From positions 57,639,249-57,703,248 of the forward strand of contig NC_088295.1 of NCBI RefSeq assembly GCF_032854445.1: 64,000 nucleotides of DNA, in the 5' to 3' direction. The notes below the pieces were generated by a model, which was given only the letters and a program-made list of their open reading frames with translations, had not been told where the DNA came from and made no database searches. This document shows positions 57,082-64,000 of the stretch, piece after piece. A program made the translations under genes and the position numbers. Numbering within the stretch: the stretch's first letter is position 1; the number at the start of each line of letters is the position of its first letter. The stretch is from Liolophura sinensis. Lineage: Eukaryota > Mollusca > Polyplacophora > Chitonida > Chitonidae.

Positions 57082-57687
57082 TCACAATGTATATGTAGGT
57101 GGAACAAAGGCATCAACATGCTTATAGATCAACCTCAAATAAAATCTTGTATATTTAATCAGATTTTTTTCCTTATGAGAGATGTGAAATTTGACCACAT
57201 CAGAGATTCTTAATGTGGACTGACATATAAGAGTGGATACAAATATAGATGTAAAATTATTTCCTTTTACGTTAATTGTGCAGGATGGGCCAATTAACAT
57301 TACTGTTCTCCGAGAGTATGGGCTATAGACAACATATCTGAACTGGATTGTTATACATTTTTTCTGACATTTTTCTTCCATTGGTAATCGATGTACTCTT
57401 CGTGATCCTCTGTAAAAGCTTTTAGAACGTATCCCCATGCCTGTATGGCATGTCAGTGTAATGTCGAAAGACTCGGCATTACTCCGGCTCGCCAATATAA
57501 ACCCTCTGGAAGGCTTCTGGCAATCTGCCAGCAGCGGGTTCCGGGTCGCGCAGTTTTCGTCTTTATTTCTCTGTGGCGGAGGTGTTAGTTCAGTGCTAAT
57601 CTCAGAAAGGGAATTTTCAACACTTCGCCAGCTGTTCGTGTAGTCTTGCATAAATGTCACCTTTCTTCCATCAACATGGGTAAGCAC
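57082..57687 (-). CDS. Longest non-repetitive open frame, 201 codons, candidate exon
   Basis: Minus-strand frame from a GTG at 57687 to a stop at 57082; it is open about 14 codons further upstream. The first half (for example SWRSVENSLSEISTELTPPP, then DENCATRNPLLADCQKPSRG) is hydrophilic, CG-richer and more protein-like. The second half becomes AT-rich and basic (YLRLIYKHVDAF). An acceptor-like ATCTTCCAAGCACAG lies near 57715. No ATG sits at the start, so it would be an internal or terminal exon. No domain is recognised. An exon covering roughly 57350-57700 with a later stop or donor is the most plausible form; a chance frame is possible. Confidence 0.25.
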   Translation of the reverse strand: MLTHVDGRKVTFMQDYTNSWRSVENSLSEISTELTPPPQRNKDENCATRNPLLADCQKPSRGFILASRSNAESFDITLTCHTGMGIRSKSFYRGSRRVHRLPMEEKCQKKCITIQFRYVVYSPYSRRTVMLIGPSCTINVKGNNFTSIFVSTLICQSTLRISDVVKFHISHKEKNLIKYTRFYLRLIYKHVDAFVPPTYTL

Positions 57688-57861
57688 ACTCCGTGCGAGG
57701 AAATCTGTGCTTGGAAGATTTGCAAGTTAATTGCCAAAGGCTGGTGGTTTACTCTGGATACTCCGGTTTCCTACACGTATGAAAACGTCAGTAGTTGGAT
57801 AAGTGAAATATTTGTGATTACAGCGTTGAAAACCCCCAAAATTAAATCAATTCTAATTTAA

Positions 57862-58471
57862 CAGTCTTCAAATATTAATAAATTACTTTGGATATTCATA
57901 TCCTAAAACAGTCAAGACAGCTTTGCCAAAAAGACCTCCAGAGGAAGTCTGTATAGGTCGAGTTGAAAGTCATGAATACTGGTCCAGTTGAAAATCGTAC
58001 CGGCCGTGGTCAGAGTCAGAGGTGGAGACCCATCGCGGGTAGGATGATGTCACGATTGAGGATAGCAAACGTCTGGCAATAGCTTGGCAGTTCTGGAGCG
58101 TATTGTTCAGTTATAGTAGAGATGTAACGATCTTAAGGCAGTGCTCGAATCATTACATTTATATATGTAGTCAATATCACAAAAATATTAATTGACCGTT
58201 TGCATTTCTGTATTGCTCCAGAACTGGCCTTCGGGTCACTCTATAGGCCCCGGCATTCGGCTCTAGGCCAATATGATATTACTGTAGTAGCCTGCGGATA
58301 TATGGTGACCGTTACTTTCTTCTATCAATCGTCAACAATTCCACAGCCTCACCGCAACCAAGCGATTGGCAATGTTCCTAGGTGCTGAATCCGTTATATA
58401 TGACAACCTGAACTGTAATCGATAAAATAACATTGTTCAAAAGTGCATATATTGGTGTAAATATAGTGCAT
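57862..58471. other. No recognisable feature
   Basis: Ordinary AT-rich DNA leading into the 17-bp repeat field. Confidence 0.45.
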
Positions 58472-58690
58472 GTCTTGTATTACTGAAAGCCTAATATTGA
58501 TGGATGTATGACATTCCTGAATGTCTGGTATTATTGGATATCTGGTATTATTGGATATCTGGTATTACCGAATGTCTGATATTACAGATTACACGGTATT
58601 TCTGAGTGTCTGGTATTGCTGAATGTCTGATATTACTGAAAGTCTGGTATTGCTGCATATCTGGTATTACTGAGTGTCTGACATTATACA
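58472..58690. repeat. 17-bp tandem repeat field, left block
   Basis: Diverged copies of CTGGTATTACTGAATGT, for example TCTGGTATTATTGGATA and TCTGATATTACTGAAAG. Three units equal 51 bases, so a minus-strand frame with a 17-residue period (NIRHSVIPD..) stays open. Confidence 0.9.
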
Positions 58691-58694
58691 GATA

Positions 58695-58808
58695 GTGCAT
58701 GCACTGAGGTGGAACATCAGGAATTGTCAGCTCGGGAGAAGTGATATCAAGTAAATATCGCTTGTCGGGAGCCGATAATTCCTGATGTCCCGCCCCACAG
58801 CGTGCACC
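58695..58808. repeat. Long imperfect hairpin between satellite blocks
   Basis: The inner arms 58711-58747 and 58755-58793 pair over roughly 37 positions with about five mismatches around a seven-base loop (CAAGTAA). GGAACATCAGGAATT on the left mirrors AATTCCTGATGTCC on the right. Weaker pairing extends outward (GTGCATGC.. with ..GCGTGCAC). It could be a palindromic MITE or a pre-miRNA-like hairpin. Confidence 0.75.
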
Positions 58809-59129
58809 ATATGTTTTCATTATACAGAAGCTACACTGCCTTTTCGAGCTTTTAATCGCCGAATTTATACATCGATAACGGAGCTATAACCACCTTCCGG
58901 TTGTTTACTTGACGAATAACTATACCTCAGAGAGCTTTCAAATGGAGATAACTGTTGTGGAATAAACGCACGTGATCGTTGAATATTAGCATGAGATCGT
59001 TGAATATTGATTCGTGAGCGTGAGATAATTCGTTGGGCTCATGATCATTGTACATCATGTGTTGCGGAATATCATGTAACCGTCTCTCGACCAATGGAAA
59101 AGGAGAATAACCATGGGGCTATAATAATA
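58809..59129. other. Spacer within the 17-bp repeat field
   Basis: Non-satellite DNA. A local direct duplication, GATCGTTGAATATT, occurs twice near 58976-59007. No gene signal. Confidence 0.5.
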
Positions 59130-59242
59130 CTGAACGTCTGGTATTACTGAACGTCTGGTACTACTGAATGTCTGGGATTACAGATTACGTTGTATTTCTG
59201 AATGTCTGGTATTGTTGGTCGTGTGGTATTACTGAATGTCTG
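59130..59242. repeat. 17-bp tandem repeat, second block
   Basis: About six recognisable copies of CTGGTATTACTGAATGT up to the insertion point of the MITE-like element. Confidence 0.9.
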
Positions 59243-59387
59243 CGCACAGTTGTTCAAAAGTGTATTAAGACTAAAGGCCAGTATTAAGGTTAGTCCAGAC
59301 TAAAATGTCATTTACTTTGTATTAGGATCAGTCTGATGTTAATATTTAAGCTTTGCTTAACTTTTATACACTTTTGAACAGCTGGCC
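59243..59387. mobile_element. MITE-like element inserted in the 17-bp repeat
   Basis: A 145-base insertion with inverted ends: CAGTTGTTCAAAAGTGTAT near the left and ATACACTTTTGAACAGCTG near the right. TCTG lies on both sides (59239-59242 and 59388-59391), as expected for a four-base target duplication, although the satellite itself also contains TCTG. It has no coding capacity. The family is not identified. Confidence 0.7.
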
Positions 59388-59850
59388 TCTGGTATTACTG
59401 AATGTCTGGTATTACTGAATGTCTGGTATTACTGAATGTGTGGTATTGCTGAATGCCTGGTATTACTGAATGTCTGGTATTACTGAATGTCTGGTATTAC
59501 TGAATGTCTGGTATTACTGAATGCCTGGTATTACTGAATGTCTGGTATTACTGAATGTCTGGTATTACTGAATGTCTGATATTTGCTGAATGACTGGTAT
59601 TAGAGAATATCATGAATGCCTTGAATTACTGAATGTCTGGCATTTTTGAATGCCTAATATTTCTGAATGTCTGGTATTACTGAATGTCTGGCATTTTTGA
59701 ATGCCTAGTATTTCTGAATGTCTGGTATTACTGAATATCTTGTATTACCGAATGCCTGATTTTACTGAATGTCTTGTATTACGTAATTTTAGCATGGTAT
59801 TAGTGAATGTTAAGTATTACCGAATATCTGGTATTTACCGCTAACAAACA
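59388..59850. repeat. 17-bp tandem repeat, main block
   Basis: More than 20 copies. The stretch 59388-59580 is the most homogeneous, in strict 17-base register, and copies decay toward 59850 (variants CATTTTTGAATGCCTAG). Confidence 0.95.
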
Positions 59851-60930
59851 ACTGGCATACTAATAACCCGATACTGCAATACTTCAGGAGACCTTTTAAG
59901 TTTCGCTGCCGCTAAATGAGAGATAACCGGCACATCTACCACACATTTTAATTTCGCACACGATCATTTCATGGAGGGCAAAATCCCCATGAGGAATCAT
60001 CGATGTTTGGTATCCACTGATCGAGAAAATTATGTAAGATTTGTGCAAACAGCACGTCGGCGCGTAGGCCGACGTCATACCCATTTTTTTTTTGTATGTA
60101 CATATATGACAATATCACGCTGTCAGCATCCATGTTTAGCTTAACTATCAAAGTTAGAGTTTTATCGGCCTAGTTCCACAGCATGTTGTTTAAACAGTGG
60201 ATAACGGAACTGACGAAAACAGATGTGTATCACGAGCCTATCTAACTCCATTATTGACATTGGTTGCATGATTAGTTTTACTTGTTGGTTTACTCCAAGG
60301 CTGAATATTGACATTAGACTGCGGTTATGCACAAGGGACTTGATTCAGCCTGAGGCAACCTAAGTTTATTTACAATCAAAGTCTGATATAGATGAAGGAT
60401 AGTGAATGAGTGTCCGGACCTACAGTTTTACCTTCCCATGCAATCACCAGAATTGTAATAGCGTATGTTTGTTATACATAGCTTTTAACTATTGGACCCT
60501 ATTGAATACATTGCACTAAATCATGTTCATTGCACTTATGTACGAGTAGTATTGAAACCAGGACAGGATACTTCAGTTTGCGATGATGACTTCTGGAAAA
60601 TCCGACGCTGAGAATGTCATTCGATGAGGAATACAGTCAAGTTGTTTACAGCGTTTAATGATAATCACCAAGCCATATTAACGCAATTGAACTTGAGGCG
60701 CATCTGAGGTGCATGTCGAAATTTGCAGTCATCCGTGTCAGCCACTTTCCATGCATTTAACTTATTAAATCACCACTTAAATTTGTCTGTATATCCTTTC
60801 CTTTACCATATGTCCCATTATTATTGATAAACTGTTGACCTAACCCAGGATATTTAAACATTAAGAATTTATATAGCCTGTCACCTAGTTTTTCTGAGTA
60901 GTACAACAGTAGCTGGCTTTAATGGATAGC
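59851..60930. other. Non-repetitive interval between satellite blocks
   Basis: No gene or repeat recognised. Short minus-strand frames near 60.0-60.15 kb have no motif. Confidence 0.45.
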
Positions 60931-61156
60931 TGATATTACTGAATGTCTCCAGGATATTATTGAATGTCTGGTATTGCTGAATGCGTTGTATTACTGACAA
61001 TGTCCGGTATTGCTGAATGTCTCACTGTTCGATATAACTGATGTCTGGTAATACTGGTAATACTGAATGCCTGGTATTACTGAATGTCTGGTATTACTGA
61101 ATGTCTGGTATTACTGAATGTCTGGTATTTCGGAATGTCTGGTATTACTGATATTG
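60931..61156. repeat. 17-bp tandem repeat, right block part 1
   Basis: Copies of CTGGTATTACTGAATGT, degenerate at the left and near-perfect at 61070-61150, up to the SINE insertion. Confidence 0.92.
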
Positions 61157-61306
61157 TTTATTTATTTGATTGGTGTTTTACGCCGTCCTCAAGAATATTT
61201 CACTTATACGACGGCGACCAGCATTATGGTGGGTGGCAATCGGGCAGAGCCCGGTGGAAACCCACGACCATCCGCAAGTTACTGGAAGACCTTCCCACGT
61301 ACGGCC
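61157..61306 (-). mobile_element. SINE family A inserted in the 17-bp repeat, 5' truncated
   Basis: Plus strand: TTTATTTATTTGATTGGTGT, TTTACGCCGTCCTCAAGAAT, ACGACGGCGACCAGCATTAT, the GGGCAGAGCCC block and TTCCCACGTACGGCC, after which TGGTATTACTGAAT resumes. The duplicated flank cannot be distinguished from satellite units. The three overlapping open frames here are SINE shadows. Confidence 0.95.
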
Positions 61307-61387
61307 TGGTATTACTGAATATCTGGTGTTACTGAATATGTGGTATTACTGAATGCTCGGTATTACTGAATGCTCGGTATTACTGAA
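61307..61387. repeat. 17-bp tandem repeat, right block part 2
   Basis: Four or five further copies (TGGTGTTACTGAATATG, TGCTCGGTATTACTGAA) before ordinary sequence resumes. Confidence 0.9.
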
Positions 61388-61561
61388 TCGTGGATATAAA
61401 AAGACAAAGAGTACAATAAACTCAGCGCTGTTTCTACATGTTTAGCAAGGAGTAAGTGGTATCTATATGACTAAGTTATTGCTTTATCAGACAAATTCAA
61501 ATAAGTATGACACGACGAATGCGTAAGATTGTGGAAAAGCCTTTATAGTCCAAGCGTTTGA

Positions 61562-61913
61562 GTGAGTGAGTGAGTGCTTGGGGTTTAACGTCGTACTCAA
61601 CAATTTTTCAGTCATATGACGACAAAGGAATCATTAGGGTGCATGCACGTGTAATGTGCCTCTTTGTTGCAGGACGGATTTCCAACGCTCTTTTATTTAG
61701 TGCTGCCTCACTGAGACGACTTACCGAAGGCAAGTAAGCCGGCCCGCCCGAGCCATTATACTGATACGGGTCAACCAGTCGTTGCACTATCCCCTTCATG
61801 CTGAACGCCAAGCGAGGAAGTCTTTTAAAGTCTTAGGTGTGACTCGACCAAGGATTGATCCTGGATCTACCGGTCCCGAAGCGGACGCTCTACCAACTGT
61901 GCTATCCGGGCCG
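61562..61913 (-). mobile_element. Full-length SINE family B with target-site duplication
   Basis: On the minus strand the head reads CCGGATAGCACAGTTGGTAG then AGCGTCCGCTTCGGGACCGG, an excellent box A, with GATCCAGGATCAATCC at the box B position. The body and the tail ..AACCCCAAGCACTCACTCAC follow. GTCCAAGCGTTTGA (61548-61561) and GTCCAAGTGTTTGA (61914-61927) flank it, a 14-base target-site duplication with one mismatch. The 67-codon frame inside is a shadow. Confidence 0.95.
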
Positions 61914-61927
61914 GTCCAAGTGTTTGA

Positions 61928-63744
61928 AGACATGTACATTTATATATAACAATATATTACAGCTGTAGACCGGTGTTCTTATAGAAGCACTCATTAAAAA
62001 AAAAGAATTCCGAAAAACTGTGCAGAGGGCCTTCAGCATGAATACTGTTTAAAACTTGAATGACGCTTTTACTAAGAGCCTTTTTAGGGATATGAATATC
62101 GAAACGTTAATCTCAGCTCATGAATGCCTTTTTATACACATAGCTTGTTTGAAGATTTAACATCTGTCTATGAAATTTTATACCTGTTCCTTCAAACTAA
62201 GACTTATTTCACAAAAAACTACAGTTATATCTCTTATTGGGTTGTGAGTTCTGATCATTGCATATTCATCTTGAAAGACTTCTCTCAGTAGGCTCACAGC
62301 GAGTATAATCAAGTAAAGACTGCTTTGTAATGAATACTTCTCTTGTAGCAACTCACCTCTATCAAAGGAGGACTAGCTAAATAGCACGGGATATTATACA
62401 GAAATAATCAATTCGTTAAAAAAATTGTCATAAACATTGCAAAATTTCGTGGCACATCTCTCCACCTTTCTCTCAGCGGATAATTATGGCAATCAAATAC
62501 TGTACAATATACTAAGTGTTTTTTTGTATAATAAGTTAAATTTTCAAATCTGCAGAAGGAGATCATGTAGGTTTTTAACTGGTGGGGTATTATTACTGGT
62601 ATTCGTATCTATACAAAAACAAGGTGAACAAACCAGTACGTACAAGTTTCAAGGTGAACACAGTTCACGTTCAAGGTTGAAGTATACAATGGGTCTATAC
62701 AAATTTAAAATAACGAGACAACTGGGCCTGGTATATAGTGACAGAATTTGAATAGTTGTCTCAGTTGTCTTGTTTTTGGTATAAATAGGAATTGTTTTAG
62801 TTTAACACGTTACTCAAACAAGTGGTATAGCTACCAATCAAAACTTGATAAAGGGTCTCCTCTCGTATGATAATATACACATTTGTAAATGAACAGAAAA
62901 TAAATATCGACTAACAAGAACAGATAATAACAACATCAAGTGGGCAGATTAGTAAATGGAGAAATATTATTAATCACTACAGTCATGAACTTCTGTGGTT
63001 ACATTGTTTTCGTGTGCTGTGTTTTTGCAAACCGGTTCATAAATGTTTTATTGGCCGTCAAGATCAAGGTATTGCCGATATAGTCGGGGATAAAGTTGTT
63101 GGAAGGAATTATGTATGTGTGGAATAAACGGCACTCAGATTCAAGGTATCGCCGTTGTTGGTCATTAGTGTTTTATTAGATTCGGCTTTGGTAATACACA
63201 GATGTTCACAGGGTACATTTACATGTATTCTCGCAAACAAAAGAAAATGACGTATACCTCTAATAATATACCTGAGTGTCGCCTGTAATTATATCGATGA
63301 GTAATTACAACGCAGAGATATCTATCTGGAAACTTTCTTCAACGAAATCAGCACGGCGTCCATCTGTAACGTCAACTGCCTGTTAATATGTTTCAATATG
63401 GACAAGGAAATAACCCGTGTCGTTTCGACTAATGTTTCACAGTTAGGTCGTGCTAATCTTGTGTATAATTAAATCACATCTAATCTCAGTCTACTTAAAG
63501 TACAAAGAACTGATGGGCAATTTTCAACTGGCGTGAAGCAATCGTGATTAAGGTGTAATTGTAATTAATAGGAACTGATAAATTCGGGCATTCATATGGA
63601 TAACTGAACAACTCGGTACAGATGGACTCCTGTTCAGAGTATGGCCAGCTTGCAGACACACTGCTGTTAAGTGCATAGGTCATCAGTGCACAGATCACGC
63701 AAGCCTCGTTCGCGAATTCACGATGGTAGGTGTTCCAAAGTGAC
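61928..63744. other. No recognisable gene
   Basis: AT-rich. AGAG|GTGAGTTG near 62355 on the minus strand is a very good donor but no open frame leads to it. TCAAGGTATTGCCG at about 63064 and TCAAGGTATCGCCG at about 63141 form a small spaced duplication. Confidence 0.4.
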
Positions 63745-63844
63745 GCTCCTTAGGAACATCGCCAGTTCCTGAAGTTTTTGGTTGTTTCAAGCTCCTTGGG
63801 AACGTTCATGTGTCATCGCCAGTTCCTGAAGTTTTTGGTTGTTT
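63745..63844. repeat. Short tandem duplication
   Basis: GCTCCTTAGGAAC and GCTCCTTGGGAAC are each followed by the same 31 bases (63757-63787 and 63814-63844, starting CATCGCCAGTTCCTGAAG). The second copy carries about 11 extra bases between the two parts. Confidence 0.9.
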
Positions 63845-64000
63845 GACATCACAACCATAATCGTCACTGTGGAACAAATTACACATCGCCGCATGCGCAT
63901 TGCGAACATCTTTCTTCGGTAGGGGAAGGTAGTGACATCTAAACCCCGTAAAAAGTGTGTTTTTATATTAAATATCATTGTATACTTTTTTTACCTATTT

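Noticed and set aside
58548-58820. Periodic minus-strand frame (..IRHSVIPD..)
   Set aside because: A 17-residue period equals three 17-bp satellite units, so the frame is a by-product of the array.
61850-61913. Functional tRNA gene on the minus strand
   Set aside because: It is the head of a SINE with target-site duplications; the stem pairing at the 3' side is lost.

Overview
The window looks like intergenic and intronic DNA from a lophotrochozoan animal, most likely a mollusc. The base composition is AT-rich. There are no bacterial-type operons and no long conserved coding regions. The dominant landmarks are tRNA-headed SINEs with (AAAT)n tails ending in ..TACGGCGTAAAACACCAAT and a second set ending in ..ACGTTAAACCCCAAGC. 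I recognise these as typical of molluscan genomes. Species cannot be set from the sequence alone.

No gene could be assigned to a known protein family with confidence. The best candidate is a small secreted-peptide gene on the minus strand at about 22.6-21.6 kb. It has a canonical E-box, a TATA box, a CpG-enriched leader, a signal-peptide exon with good splice sites and a phase-compatible last exon. Weaker exon candidates are an acidic exon with a GC-AG type donor (4.87-4.94 kb, minus), a hydrophobic exon ending in a perfect donor (1.2-1.4 kb, plus), a possible N-terminal exon (53.28-53.39 kb, plus), a 201-codon open frame (57.1-57.7 kb, minus), and GC-richer tracts open on both strands at 4.2-4.5 and 31.9-32.4 kb. 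None is proven to be transcribed.

Layout: 0-6 kb holds weak exon candidates. A 35-bp tandem repeat lies at 6.2 kb and a 58-bp tandem array at 13.9-14.6 kb. A CpG-rich first-exon-like patch is at 15.7-15.9 kb and the candidate secreted-peptide gene at 21.6-22.6 kb. 25-33 kb is rich in SINEs. A 42-bp array lies at 36.6-37.35 kb and a 78-bp array of about 19 copies at 39.6-41.05 kb. 41-54 kb holds many SINE copies, including nested and inverted ones. A 17-bp satellite-like field spans 58.5-61.4 kb; it has been invaded by a MITE-like element and a SINE and surrounds a long hairpin. A SINE with clear target-site duplications lies at 61.56-61.91 kb.

The longest open frames (489, 411 and 268 codons) fall inside arrays whose unit is a multiple of three bases. 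They are best read as by-products of the repeat period, not genes. I found no CRISPR array, rRNA, functional tRNA gene, defence island or integrated virus. The most interesting structure is the internal organisation of the tandem arrays (higher-order units, nested insertions) and the hairpin at 58.7 kb.
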